From contig JAYKXP010000007.1 in the NCBI GenBank assembly GCA_037176845.1, positions 1 through 64,000 of the forward strand: a DNA stretch of 64,000 nt, given 5' to 3'. The notes under the pieces were generated by a model. It was not told the origin of the DNA and searched no databases. It worked only from the letters and a program-made list of their open reading frames with translations. Positions within the stretch are counted from its first letter, which is position 1, and each line of letters opens with the position of its first letter. The translations under genes and the position numbers were made by a program. This document shows, piece after piece, positions 51,732 through 64,000 of this stretch. The stretch comes from Paramarasmius palmivorus (Eukaryota > Basidiomycota > Agaricomycetes > Agaricales > Marasmiaceae).

Positions 51732-53291
51732 ATGGATCGTTCAGAGCTACCGCTCGTGGTCGACAACGGTACAGGTGTGCGTATAGTCAATTACTTGCGA
51801 GAATTCGACATCTCACACGCGTTCAGTTCGTCAAAGTTGGCTACGCAGGCTCAAACTTCCCAGAACATGGTGGGTTGCAAGAGTCACCAATTCCTTTCTC
51901 TTAACCAAGCTGTATGTTCTAGTATTCCCATCTGTTGTTGGTCGTCCGATCCTGCGTGCAGAAGAACGCCTTTCGACGGCACAAGCTCAGCTCAAAGATA
52001 TCATGATCGGTGACGAGGCCGCCCAGAATCGCAACTACCTCCAAGTGACACAACCCATGGAACATGGAATCATTCGCAATTGGGAGGATATGCGTCATTT
52101 ATGGAACTATACCTTTGACGAGAAATTGAAGATCGATCCTAGAGGGATGAAAGTCTTGTTGACGGAACCACCTATGAATCCAAAGAAGAACAGGGAGAAG
52201 ATGGCTGAGGTTATGTTCGAGGAATATGGATTTGGGGGTGTTTATGTAGCTATTCAAGCGGTACTTACGCTGTATGCCCAAGGTGCGTCTATCCTATGTT
52301 ATATTTCGGATTCCGATGTTGACCGATTAATTGTCCAGGTCTCACAACAGGCGTTGTTGTAGACTCCGGAGACGGTGTCACGCATATCGTTCCTGTATAT
52401 GATGGATTCGATCTACCTCACCTCACTCGGCGTCTGGACATTGCAGGACGAGATGTGACGCGGTATCTGATCAAGCTCTTGCTCATGAGAGGCTACGCGT
52501 TCAATCGTACTGCGGATTTCGAGACTGTGCGAGAGATTAAGGAGAAGTTCTGCTATGTTAGGTAAAGTATTCGCCTCAGTCATACACACATGTCTGACTA
52601 CGACTTGGACCAGCTATGACCTCGAGCAAGACACCAAGTTGTCAGAAGAAACAACTGTCCTGGTGGAGACATATCAGGTATGGTTCTACATTCATTCCCT
52701 CGTCAAGTAGATCTCAGAGGGACCCATTGCCTAGCTGCCTGACGGTCGTACGATCAAGATTGGTTCTGAACGTTTTGAAGCACCAGAGTGCATGTTCCAG
52801 CCTCATCTCGTCGACATCGAGCAGCCGGGTGTAGCAGGTCAGCCTAAAAGCTTACTCCAAGAGCTATGCCACTGATTTTCTATGCAGAGATGCTATTCCA
52901 GACGATACAATCCGCAGCTGTTGATATTCGCGCCGACCTCTATAAGCACATTGTTCTTTCTGGAGGTTCGAGCATGTACCCAGGGCTCCCGAGCAGACTG
53001 GAGAAGGAGATGAAACAACTGTATCTGACGAGAGTACTCAACGGCGATCCTGAGAGATTGAACGTAAGTGGACTTGTCGATGTTGACATCGGATCGTTAC
53101 TCATAGTAATTCGTGCACAGAAATTCAAGATCAAAATTGAAGACCCACCCAGGAGAAAGCACATGGTGTTCCTGGGTGGTGCTGTATTAGCGGATATTAT
53201 GAAGAATAGAGAAGAGTTCTGGGTCACGCGTGAGGAATGGTATGAGAAGGGTGTGCAGGCACTGGATAAACTAGGCCGCGGAGCGAACTAG
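51732..53291 (+). CDS. ARP2: Actin-related protein 2 (Arp2/3 complex)
   Basis: ARP2 is one of the two actin-like subunits that template the new filament in Arp2/3 branched nucleation, used in endocytosis and polarity. Eight exons with canonical introns encode about 390 aa. Start ATG is at 51732 ([15 protein letters not shown], then [18 protein letters not shown]). Actin-fold nucleotide motifs are present: VDNGTG (phosphate 1), [20 protein letters not shown] (phosphate 2) and [18 protein letters not shown]. Arp2-typical blocks include [32 protein letters not shown] and the C-terminal [20 protein letters not shown]. Conventional actin and ARP3 are excluded by these segments. The Bem3-like RhoGAP and the ADF-H protein in this window also bear on actin. 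Confidence 0.97.
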
Positions 53292-53429
53292 TCGCATCGG
53301 ACGACAATTTTGTATTTTACAGTACTCTACGTTCTGAATCGCGTTAAAATTCGGGACGGATTCGTGAGGTCCGGACGTTTGGACGTTTTGTTGAGGCCAT
53401 GGACTCTCGCGAATAACTTGCGAACAACC

Positions 53430-55812
53430 ATGATGCAGCGCTCAGTCGTCCGTTACCTTTCTTCGATTTGCCTCTTTTTGCTAGGATATCTTCTTTTCGA
53501 AAGACTCACCCTTTCTTCGCGTCGTCCAGATACTTTTGAACCTGTACAGGTTAGCAAGGTTGCCCGTTTGGACGAGCTCACTCTGCGCGTCAGTCCCAGC
53601 ATACAAGCACACGCCTTGATCATTCTTCTTCCAGTCACTGAAGAATCTCTTACCTCCTTCTCAAAGACCATCGCAGAATTTCTTCCAGCAGAACCTCGAC
53701 ACATAATCTTGCTCTGTGTCGAAGCCCTAACTCCAATCGTCGAGAAGGCACTCAAGACCAATGTATTATCCAACGATTCTTCTCACTATCGACATCCAGA
53801 ATATACCATTCTACCCTGGAACCATGTTTCAACTTTCACCGAAGCAGCTCTGCACGCTTTAGTACCGTTCGCTGGCATGGACGATTGGATCCTCCTTTCG
53901 GATGTACACGGTCTAGAAGGCATAGAGGCTTACGCTCAGCAGAAACTTATTCGACCCATCAACATCACCGTTCCTATGGGACCCAAAGGAGAATCCTTGA
54001 CAATCACATACGTCTTCAGCTTCTTGCTATTCTTCCCCCCAAATTCATGAAGCATCATACCTCATCCCGCCTTTCGTTTTCCCCGCTTCTCTGGCTCTAC
54101 AAATCAAACGTATACCTCACACATGGCAAGAATTTGGCACCCTCGTAGCTCAATTCACACCAGACGGCCACGGCGGGGTTCTCCTGCAAGGGGATTGCCA
54201 TCTTGGAAACGAGAGCATCCCACACTTACTGGATTCCGTAAACTTTCCGTTTCATGAACAGACTAGACAGGAAGAAGAGCGAGACAATGAACCTTCCATA
54301 ATCATTTACACGATCTTCTCCTCCCTTGACGAGCTTCGTACCTTCGCACCAGTGCTCTGCCGTCTCCAGCGGGACGGAAATAGGGTACAAAACTATATCG
54401 ACAATACATACGGACGGTCTTCTTCCGGAGCCATGCAATCTGGTTCCTGCACTGTGTTCTATGGGCCCTTCATTTCGATCGAGGGAAGGGTTCCGGAGGG
54501 TACAATAGCCGTACTTATCACCCTTGCCGAATTGGATCACCATCTACGAGGAGCAACGAATGTTCGCATTCCCCGAGATGATTTGTTCCACAGCGGTTGG
54601 ATGGCTTCTTTGACTATCACAGAATGGCGCGGTATGTACTAATTGCACCCTTCATTTCATCTGACCCTGAACTTTGACCTAGATTGGTATTTACCTCGTC
54701 TGACAATCAGTATCATAACGAAAGACAGACCAGAGTCTCTAAGTCGTCTGCTGCATTCTGTTTCGAATGGCCGCTTTTTTGGTGATCATGTCGACATACG
54801 GATACATCTCGAGCAATCTACGGATCATCAGACGGTCCAGAAAGTGAAGGACTTCAAATGGGACCATGGTAGTCTGTTCATTCATCACCGTGTCATCCAT
54901 GGCGGGCTTCTTCCTGCAGTGGTCGAATCTTGGTACCCTCATACAAACGATTCATATGGGCTTCTACTGGAAGACGACGTTGAATTATCACCCTTATTCT
55001 ACGCATGGATCAAAATGACCCTCCTACGCTATCGGTGAGTGTCGTATTCTGGAGTATAGTGGCCTGTGGCGTTTGGTACTTAGAATACTTATAGGTATGG
55101 TGACAATCGTGGACGATACCTCCAGCTATTTGGGATAAGCCTTTATCAGCAGAAGAACATCGAACTTCACTTAGATGGTCGAAAGCCTTTCAATGCTCCC
55201 GCACTATTTCTCGACAATGGGCACCCGCCAATCACACCCTACTTCTCGCAAATTCCGTGCAGCTGGGGTGCAGTTTACTTCCCTGAGCACTGGGCTGAAT
55301 TCCATGACTATCTCGGCATTCGCTTTTCGGAAATCGCGTTCCCCATAGACCAAGTTATCGTTCCGGACGTCCGGTCCAACCGGTGGTCTAAATCATGGAA
55401 GAAATACTTCATCGAGCTTGTTTTCCTACGTGGTTATGTTATGCTTTACCCGAATTTCCCGGATTTCATTTCGCTTTCGACGAACCATTTGGAAGTGGGC
55501 TCGCATGTCAAGGTCCGCTCGAAAGCCAAACAAGATGCGTTCATGGTACCCCTTATGCAGCTCTCCAGCGATAGCAAGACGACAGTCAATTTACTCGATC
55601 TCCCGAACGAAACACTCCCCAGCACTCTACCCGTTCTCAATTTAACGGGATCGCTTACAACGTTCAAGGAGCTAGAAGCAATCGGAGCAGCAAGGCGATC
55701 AGAGTTGGTCGAGTGTGAGATGTCAAGAACATTTGAGGCAACGGGTTTGTTATGTCTTTTCAACAAGAAAGCTGCGGACTCCCAGTCCATGGCTGGTGTA
55801 GGCCGTCATTAA
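53430..55812 (+). CDS. Membrane-anchored glycosyltransferase-like protein
   Basis: This appears to be a type II membrane protein of about 750 aa. Start ATG is at 53430 (MMQRSVVRYLSSICLFLLGY); a signal-anchor lies at residues about 9-25. The lumenal part begins with a less conserved region ending LSDVHGLEGIEAYAQQKL. After 54634 comes a family-2-like glycosyltransferase segment: LPRLTISIITKDRPESLSRL, then YGLLLEDDVELSPLFYAWIK with an EDD metal motif, and SWGAVYFPEHWAEFHDYL. Two canonical introns join the last three exons (54633 and 55035 boundaries). A one-base shift is needed near 54035-54040 (a run of six C) to join the N-terminal frame to the open frame from about 54040 onward. It could be an assembly error or a real frameshift. 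Golgi glycosylation is inferred; no yeast counterpart recognised. Confidence 0.72.
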
Positions 55813-55872
55813 AGAGAAGTAAAAAGCAATTGTACAAAGGAAATCCCGAATAGAAATCAATTTTATTACAGT

Positions 55873-58800
55873 TCACATGGCAATCTGTGAGCTGTCGAGC
55901 CCCAGCGCATGCAGGAAAAGATCTACGTTAGCTAATTTTGTGCGTTTCTCTTCCTCGTCGACAACCCACCCCTTCTTCACACTGATTACATTCTCAAGCA
56001 CCTTGTCCCTCAAGAGAGTAACAAGAACTTGGTGTTGCTCTGCAACGGCGTGTAAGGCCAGAGCTGCTAGGAATTGCCAAACGGGCTGATCCAAAGCGTC
56101 AATACCAGGCTTGCCTCGGCCAGCTTCGGGGGTACGGCTCGACGGGAAGAGGGACGGGAAATGAGGCGTCAAAAGTTGGAACAAGTGGTCAAACATGAAT
56201 TGCCTGACGATTAGGGCATAAGCATGTGCTCTACCTTGTCAAACAGAACATACCATTGTTCAGCGTCTTCTGGGGACGGCAATTCGTCCAGATTTGTTGC
56301 GTTATGCAAAGACTCTTTAATTACCTCCACTCTTGTCAGGAATAAGGTCAACAAAGCAAGCCCGGGCTAGAACAGATGTTAGATGAATAAAATATTGGAA
56401 GAGACGCGACCGCTTACCCTCGTCTTTGTGATGGCCACGACATCGTTACGATCGAGAAGGAGCCCGAGTAATCCAGAGACCAGACGCAGGCTTCCCTTGG
56501 CGATAACAGGCAAGATACTCTGTATCACGCCAGACAAGAAAGCTTGAGTTTGCCGTTCAACTTCTGAACGAGTAGCTGTCTCTTCTGGGTCATCCAATAG
56601 AGGAGCATCAACGACCACATCGAGCTGGCTGAAGCATGCAATAAGTAATGTAAGCAAAGTTAGCATGCGTTGACTGTCGAGATGCCTAGTGAGTCGAGGT
56701 AGAAGCTTCTTGCCCTTGGCAACGCTCAATATGGAAATGAATGGATGAGGAGTACTTTAGGTTTCGTTAGCGGGTAATACTCACAGTACACGGAGATCTT
56801 ACCTTGTGGCAAGCGGAACCATAACCTTGAGCAGAGTCCACGTTTGGTCCAAAACACTCTGGAACTCATTTTCCCTACGTCAATGTGAGTAATCAAAGTG
56901 AAATGATAGCTAAAGAACATACACGCACCATTCGGCTGTAGCAACTTCTTCCTCTGGTGGTGGATTGCGCTTGAGCTGCTCGAGGTGCAGAACATGGTCG
57001 TACAGGGTCTCCAAAGTTACCAGCACCTCCCTATGAGTCAAAGGCTCCTTGCGTACGAGCTCGGTCTAGTTCCAGTGGTGAGTCTTCTACAATTGGGATG
57101 GTGCATTTTCACTCACATCCGTCGTGTGCTGTTCAGCAAGTGCCTCACGACCGAGTTTGGCAGCCTTTGCCGCGGCATCATCATCACTTTTCTCCTCGTC
57201 CGCTTTAAAAATATGTCCGTGCGGTTGAGCATGAGACAACGTAGGAGACGAGGACGAGGCGTTTGATGGGTCGACTTGAAGTAACTGCCTAGGTGCCGCT
57301 TTGTAGCTACGGCCAGAGGTCTTGCCTAGAGCACCCTGAAGACTATGAAGTGCTGCAAGAAGATTAGATGCAAGCTATGCATTGATGTAGATGGTGACGC
57401 ACAATGAAGACCCTTTTCTTCTTCACGTCGTCGAGCATTATTGACTATTCGTTCAACTTGTTGCTGCATGCGTTGCATGGCATTAGGTCTTCGGTTTCCG
57501 CCTCTTTGGGAGACACCTAGCCCTACTCCACCACTAGCACCAAACTTCAGGACGCGCTCGTCTTCCGACCCTAGGCCCATCCTTGAACGTATAATAGCAC
57601 CATGGACCTGCGCGTAGAAGTCGTCGGCGTAAGGATCTTGAGTAACAAGCTGGGAGACTTGTATACGAGTGATGAAGTCTTTGTCCGATTGAGTCATCAG
57701 GTCATTATATCGCGACTGTCGGGTGCGTTTTTAGTACTGTGAGGAGGGCCACAAGGATACACATACCATATGCGCGATCTTGGCCGCCTTTCGCCTTCTC
57801 TTCTCTTCCATCTTCTCGGCTTCAAGAATTTTGCGCATGGCTTCACCTCTTAGTGTCTCCTGGTCAGCTTGAGACAGTCCTTGCATATCGCGAAGGAACT
57901 CTGCATGCGCCATCTCCGAAAGGATTCGTTGTTGCAGCTGAATGTTTGGTTGCATGAACGCCCCATGGTCCTGAGGGTATTGTTGTCCTCTGAGTGGGGA
58001 CTGAGAACGACGAAGCAATTCTCTGTGCTGCTGTAGTTGAAGAGCTTCCATATCGGCTAAGGTAGGGCCTGAAGGTTGGCGATCATGAGGAAACTGGTTT
58101 CCATTCCCATGATGGACATGGGAAATCTGTTGGTTGCGCAATTGTCGTTCCAGATCCTCCATACGAAGCTGCTCTTCCAACTGTTGGAGTCGAAGGAGCT
58201 GTTGCTGTTCCTGCTGCTGCTGAAGGAGTAGTACCTGCCTCTGGTGTTCAAGGAAGCGTGGTGACTGGGCAACGGGGAGCATTCGAGGAGGAGGAGTTCG
58301 ATGCTGCTGCTGCTCACGCTGCTGGAGTATCTGTTGTTGTTGCAAGCGCTGCAAATGAAGTTGTTGCTGTTGCTGCTCTTGTTGATACAGATATCTCTGT
58401 CGTTGGAGCAGTTCCTGTTCCTGCTGCTGTCGAAGATACTCCTCTTCTTCTAGGCGTTGCTGCTGCTGAATCAATAGCTCTCTCTGCAAAGCAGCCTCCC
58501 TTGACCGCTCTGCAGCCAGACGCATCTCGGCTTCAATCTCTTGAAGGGTCCGAGCCCCACTTTGGTTTGCAACGTGCCCGATAGGCTGCTGGTGAGTTGG
58601 AGGGGATTGCACGCGAGTAGACGATGAAGTGCGACCTGCGCCATTCAAGCGCAACGAAAACGGAGACTTGTCATCCCAGATGGATTCCAGCGACAAAGGT
58701 GTTGAAGCGGCTAGGTTTAGAACGTAAAACGTTAAGAACTCATAATGTATCAAATGCGGGACAATCGTACATGGTCGAGACAATTGGGATGGAGGGGATT

Positions 58801-59139
58801 GAGCCCGGTGAGAGCTGTTGGCCAGTTTTGGCTTCAGGTCTTCAGAACCAGGAAGAGTAGCGTTGGAAAAGTCGAAATCCTTGCCTATCGATTCCAGTCA
58901 ACTCGCTAGAATGAAAGAAGACGGTTATTCGAGTACTCACCCACAGCATCCGCTCTGCCAAAAGTCTCGTCATTGAGCTCGTCGCCGCCCTCCTCTAGGG
59001 CATCACCCAGACCATCGTAGCTTTCTTCACCAAAAGTGTAGACAGCGAGAGCGCCGGCCTCCGAGGGATCGAGTTTCCCTTGGAGAAACTTCTGCTTTTC
59101 CTTTTCTAAATCAGTTTCTTCGAATCCAAAAAACGACAT
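55873..59139 (-). CDS. PAT1: mRNA decapping activator PAT1
   Basis: PAT1 bridges deadenylated mRNA, the Lsm1-7 ring and the Dhh1/Dcp2 decapping machinery in P-bodies. Start ATG is at 59139 (MSFFGFEETDLEKEKQKFLQ), the usual PAT1 N-terminus. An acidic part (DALEEGGDELNDETFG) and a Ser/Pro segment (SLESIWDDKSPFSLRLNG) follow. Next is a long Gln/Leu/Arg-rich coiled coil with runs of CAG/CTG triplets (58440-58150 in genomic terms). The conserved core then starts: MTQSDKDFITRIQVSQLVTQ, DPYADDFYAQVHGAII, and LHSLQGALGKTSGRSYKAAP. The C-terminal alpha-helical domain includes KGKKLLPRLTRHLDSQRMLT and AKGSLRLVSGLLGLLLDRND. About 880 aa. Introns are canonical. It is convergent with the glycosyltransferase gene, with only 60 bp between stops. 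Confidence 0.93.
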
Positions 59140-59413
59140 AAGAGCATCGAGAAATGTGGTAATGGGGAGGTCAAGTTGCGTATCGACGCGAGGCCTGGTC
59201 TTTGCGCCTGTTTCGCGGCATAGCAAAGTACAAACATAATCAAAACCCGTCTCCTTGAAATTCGGCAAGTCCACAGAAAGAAAGTATCTACACTCTACGA
59301 CTTACAAGCTTGTCCGTTTCTATTTATCAAAATGTTCTACAATCTCCAACAGTGGCCATCCAACTATAATACACCAAGACAATTTGTCGAAACAACTAGT
59401 TCGTCCATGGGTT

Positions 59414-62400
59414 TTACTTGGGGGTATACTGTGCCTGTACAGTTTCGAGGAAATCCAACAAAGTGCTATTGCTCCACGCCTGCGTGGCGCACGAATCGTG
59501 ACAGTACTGACCGCCCTCATTGGTCAACTCGGGGATACCAGCCCAAGGGTCGTTTTTGATATGGTTACGAGGGGCGAGCAACATCTGGTGGAGGTGATGA
59601 AGTGTAGTCTTGATGTCCTGTAGCCAACGTAAGAAATGGGACTGAGAAGCAACTTGTAGTCGATAACTCACTGTTTTGCCGTCGCCGACACGAGAGTCAA
59701 AGTCAAGATAAGCCCTCAAGAAGTATCCCAACGGCCAGCCCCATTCAGGTCCCTTGGAAACAATTGTCAGTTATGAGGCTCCTCCGCTGATTTCCGCGAC
59801 ATACATTGTGGTAGTTTAAACCCTTGGCGATGGAAGCATCGGTAGAATCATTTGAATTGTCGTAGTTTGGACGGTATTGAAGGTCTATAGGGTCCAGTGT
59901 CTTCATCCCTAGCGGACTTCGGAGAACCTTGTCTACAAGCTGTAACGCTTTGAGACCATGCTCAGCATCAAACAACTCCGGAGCGACAGTCATCGCGATG
60001 GGAAAGTTTGGCCTGAATTGGTAGTCGGACCACTCCCTGCCTGCTCCAGATCCATAAACATCCTTGTAGATGCCGCGACGATTAACCAATTTTGAGTCAA
60101 TCTTGTATTTTGCGTCGTCAGCGGGATCTGGATTCCATATTCTCAGAAAGCCGGCCCAACCGTGTACAAAAGGCAACTTACCCTGTGGGACATAGTAGAA
60201 GGATTCGAAGGATTGTTGGATAAGGCCTGCCCATTCCCCATAAGTTACCAATCTATTCTCGCTTCCAACTGTACAAAGGGTTAGTTAGGAAACGGAAAAA
60301 AGATATGCAGCTAGACTCACTCTGGGCTTTGACGCCTTTGAAAGGGAATTTGCCTCGATTTGCCAGACCGTCCAGCCAGCTCAGCGTACTCTTCAATAGT
60401 CCGGTAATCTCAACCGGAGCACCATCACGTGGTGTTCCAGGTTTCCCTTTAGTCCCAGCTTTTTCCGACTCTCCCATTTTATCCATCCAAGTGCCACAAT
60501 TGAACTCGTTCCCGCCAAAGATGAACCCGGTTTTCCAGTCAACCTCAATGTCAATATTGAAGCCCTCGTCCTTCATCTGCATATCGAGGTTGGGGCCTGC
60601 ATTATATTCTCTGAAATGAATACCGTCGGCGTGACGCTGGAGAATCTCTTGAATGATTTCAGCGATGGTACTTGAATAGGCATAGGCTCGTTCGTCGTTC
60701 CATGGCACCCACGTATCGTCCTTGGGGAAACGGCGCTTGACGGATTCGGATAGGATAGACAAACCATCAGGTGCCATCTTGGTGTAGTCTTGGATGTTTT
60801 GCAACATCCACCAGGGCGAGTCGCGTGAGTTGTATCTATCGATATCCTTGCTATCAGTACAACGACATACGAAAGCACACACGAAAGATTCACGAACCTG
60901 GGATTCCGAACAGAATCTAACAAATTTGGGATTAGGCCATGTTTCAAAGTAGAAGCGAAGGATAGGATGTGGCTCTTGGCGCCATCATAATGCCCGGTAG
61001 TCAACAAGAGACCACGCAAAGAGATAAACACATCGCGGCCCCAGCACCTAGCCCACCCAGCAGCGAAATGAGGAAGACCGGCTGCTAGAGAGGGCGTCAT
61101 GGCACCAGGAGCGAGTGATGCCGATTTTACAAGGCCATGCATTTGGATTGCGGTCAATGCGAGATCATGGGTGAAATCGTGGCCGGTTAAGACAAACTCG
61201 GAAGACTGTTCGACAACTGCTCTACGGGCCGCCTTGTACGCTTCCGAAATCACCAAAGCGAAATATTTGGGCCGCATGAAAGGTGGTACGGTATCTTTAA
61301 CTTTGTCGAATCGCTCCTTGAACCATTTCGCAGGCCCAGCCAATGCAGGCAAAAGATCTGTTTGACTGAAAAGGCCTGATCAGCTTCGAGCACCGAATGA
61401 AGGCCAACAACATCTTACCTTGATAACCTTTCATGGATATAGTCTAGAGCCCACGTTCCCTGACGCAAATGTTCACAGAGTGGGTGTCCCAAATCGTTGT
61501 AGCGCATAATATGTCTCAAAGGATGCATCCAACCTTCCAGACCACAGTAGACCATTTTCCCGAGTCCGGGAACATCATAGGTGCCAAAGCGCCCATCTGT
61601 AGCATCTCGTTCTTCACCCTCTGCGCGATGTAGAACGACATTAAGGTCCACTAACCCAAGATCACCGAAGACTTTCGATGCCTCTGAGGCGCAGAATTCG
61701 TCAAGAGAAGCATCGTGCTGCTCAAGGCGAGTCTCGAAGAGCATAATACTTCCAGGTGGGAAGTAGTCTGGTACGGTGATCTCGGAGAAAGGCCCTTCCG
61801 CATCTAAACCTTGGGGAACAACCACTGGAGGCATATTAACCAATCTTGCGGGAAGACCTTTAAGAGTGGTATCGTCTTGAGGCGCTTCGTAAGACTCGAT
61901 CTCAAGAGAGGCACCAAGGATGAATTTGACACGGGTACGGCGCAGCTTGATAGGCGTAACTAGAATCAGGATATCTCAATATCCGGTAAGCGTCGACCAA
62001 GCGAACTAAACGTACTGAATCCGCGTTCTTTGATACCCTTCTGGAAGGCGGTATGGGCAACCAGAATATAACCTTTTTGGGTTCCGGGTTGGACGCGGGA
62101 CAGTATGATGTACTAGAAAGACGCTTTAGAGAGCTTATACAGCCAAAAGCACATATATCTCACCTCTCCCTCTTGATGAACGTGGCCTTCTTCATAACCG
62201 TTTAGCATCATCTCTAGGTGCAACTCGTTGAGGACTCTCTTTATGGGAGCGATCCCGCTGCCTTTCTCTAGGCCAGTCAATTCATATTTTCTCTTCTCCC
62301 CGACGAGGTTTAGTAGTTTCGGGTAGAGGTCATCGAACCCTTTCACAGAACCGATGGCGGAAAAGCTGAATGTGACGAGAGCGCCTGTTGATAGGGCGTC

Positions 62401-64000
62401 TTCTGCGGAGCGCTTGTGCATAGGTGATTCATTATCGTGCGTTAAGTCGTATAATAAAGCGTGAGGCATGGAACCATTCAGAGGCGTGATGATGGCTTGT
62501 CGTACAGGACCCTTACCAGTCGGTGAGGGAATCTCCTCGTGGCTGGTAAGGCATGCGCCATCCATAGACCCTAGGGGTCCTTGTTTCAGCTACCAGAATA
62601 TCAGACATAGAAACTACTCACCGACGGGTTTGCCGACACCATACCTGTACAACAGCCGGGAATATTCTTTAGGATCCCAACCATTGTAACTCTCCCTAAT
62701 CAAACTGTTGATACCAAGACGCTTGACAAAGAGCAAGTCCATCTCCTCGGTTCCAGTGAAAAGCTCGGCACAAACGTAGAGATCGGGATTGACAACACGG
62801 GCAGCATCGAGCATCCAAACGCCGACCTCCAATGGGGTAGAATGGCAATTATCGATACGGAAACCGTCGAAACTGGCTGCGAGGGAAGTAACATAGGAAG
62901 TCATATGTTCCCAGAGCCATGGATTGTCATCCGGGCCTGACCCATACCGAAGTTTGACACAGTCACCCCATACGATTACCTCCCGACGTAGATATGCTTT
63001 AGAGGGAAGTAGGGCAAAGTTCTGTAGAGGATCCGCTGCCCATATCCATCCGTTGTTGGCAAGAGAGTATACCAAAGGGTCCGAGTCAGGTTTTGGACCG
63101 GTACGTGTGAAGTAGGTCTCGACGAGTGGTGACCTAAGTCGTAAATTAGTATAGATGCCAAGGTTGGGAGGGAATAAATACTCACTTTTTCGATATTTCG
63201 CCAAGTTTGGGGCCGTTCTCGTCAAGTCGTGTGTATTTGACTCTGTTCTTGATGTTTTCATGGGCAACTCGTGTGTCTTCTTCCCACTCTTCATAAAGAG
63301 GCACATTTATAACATCAACCACTCGCACCCATGCGTCAGCGAGAGCATCTACATCAGTGATACTCACGAAGGCGGCCTTCACGAGTCCAGCAGCCGCGCT
63401 GGGGTCGGAATGGACACCATATCGCGAACCTAGTTGACCCAGTCCAGAGATAAGGTTGTTGGACTTGGCCAGGTGCGCGAGTTCGACTACCGATTTTCCC
63501 GCGATTTCCGGTCCCTTCCATGCCGTGACACGGTTCGAAGAGAGCGCGACTTTGACCGAGTCCTTCTCGCGAGCAGTGTCCAAAACATAATACTGCCATA
63601 GATTGAGACTCTTGACTTCGTTCTGGAATGCGGCCACCAAGGTGTTCAAGTCTTCTTCTGATTTGACGAGAGTGGGAAGGCCTCGAGAAGCGAGGGTACT
63701 CGAAAAAGTGATCATGGCGTTGTCAAGTTCGAGAGCGGGAGTAAGATGCGGCGAGTTGTAAGGGCTGAACCCTGTAGTGATGCTAAGCCAGTATACACAA
63801 TACACAGACAATGCATATACGTACCTGATTCAGGATGCTCAGCGAGCCAAGGGCTATCGTTGGCAGTGTGGTTGAGGACAACATCGGTAAGACTCAACAG
63901 TCCATAGTCATTCTTAGCAACCTTCAGAATCGCATCAATCTGGGCTTTTCCACCGTCCGCCTCCACCTTCCCTCCGAACAAACTCGGATCGTACTTGAGC
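59414..64000 (-). CDS. GDB1: Glycogen debranching enzyme (5' part beyond window)
   Basis: This bifunctional enzyme has 4-alpha-glucanotransferase and amylo-alpha-1,6-glucosidase activities and clears branch points during glycogen breakdown. The N-terminus lies past position 64000; about 1,300 residues remain of an expected 1,500 or so. The transferase half shows LSLTDVVLNHTANDSPWLAE, FDGFRIDNCHSTPLEVGVWM with the GH13 nucleophile Asp, and CAELFTGTEEMD with the acid/base Glu. The glucosidase half (GH133-like) shows GWARCWGRDVFISLRGLLLT, SPWWMLQNIQDYTKMAPDG, NEFNCGTWMDKMGESE and SCATQAWSNSTLLD before the stop at 59414. Introns examined are GT-AG, such as the one joining GKPVG to SMDGA. It ends 274 bp from the PAT1 start codon, same strand. 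Confidence 0.96.

Noticed and set aside
58258..58584. Plus-strand Ala/Val-rich 108-codon frame
   Set aside because: It is the antisense of the CAG-rich polyglutamine region of PAT1.
1..64000. CRISPR arrays, prokaryotic operons or Shine-Dalgarno sites
   Set aside because: The window is eukaryotic with spliceosomal introns throughout; no regular spacer-repeat pattern was seen.

Overview
This window comes from a basidiomycete fungus, most likely an agaricomycete. The genes are split by many introns of about 49-60 nt with GT..AG ends and CTAAC-like branch sites. Every confident product has a standard fungal ortholog. The left arm carries gene families typical of agaricomycete accessory DNA: a DUF6698 protein, a KOW-like protein fragment and a broken F-box/LRR gene. 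I cannot name the species.

Layout. Bases 1-13.8 kb are a repeat-rich, gene-poor accessory arm. It holds a KOW-like pseudogene, a DUF6698 gene with a coding minisatellite, two back-to-back hairpins, an F-box gene interrupted by an EcoRI-site-rich inverted-repeat element, a tract of TTGCAAT motifs, and a 715-bp non-autonomous hAT-type element with a 22-bp perfect terminal inverted repeat and an 8-bp target duplication. From 13.8 kb to the right edge the window is a dense housekeeping block, broken only by a 4.65-kb stretch at 28.6-33.3 kb and a 1.8-kb divergent upstream region at 34.2-36.0 kb.

Housekeeping genes in order: Bem3-like PX-PH-RhoGAP (-); iron-sulfur L-serine dehydratase (+); DUF1295 membrane protein (+); ADF-H/coiled-coil/PH protein (-); CAF40/Rcd1 (+); sphingoid C4-hydroxylase SUR2 (+); ECL1-like zinc protein (-); ubiquitin C-terminal hydrolase (+); DUF1640 mitochondrial coiled-coil protein (-); nitronate monooxygenase-like protein (+); pyruvate carboxylase (-); GDP-mannose transporter VRG4 (-); pyridoxal kinase (+); mitochondrial uL5m (-); pyrimidine-nucleotide carrier RIM2 (+); ARP2 (+); membrane-anchored glycosyltransferase-like protein (+); PAT1 (-); glycogen debranching enzyme (-, cut by the right edge).

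The genes do not form one pathway. Loose themes are actin and polarity (Bem3-like, ADF-H protein, ARP2), mRNA decay (CAF40, PAT1), central carbon (pyruvate carboxylase, debranching enzyme, serine dehydratase) and PLP supply (pyridoxal kinase). Neighbours are often head-to-head across short shared promoters (62 bp at the tightest) or tail-to-tail with 57-100 bp between stop codons.

The most unusual points are three non-GT introns needed to keep conserved proteins in frame (one GA-AG, two GC-AG), the hAT-type element, the interrupted F-box gene, the ADF-H plus PH fusion, and an apparent one-base frameshift at a C6 run in the glycosyltransferase gene. I did not find convincing evidence of a new multi-gene system.
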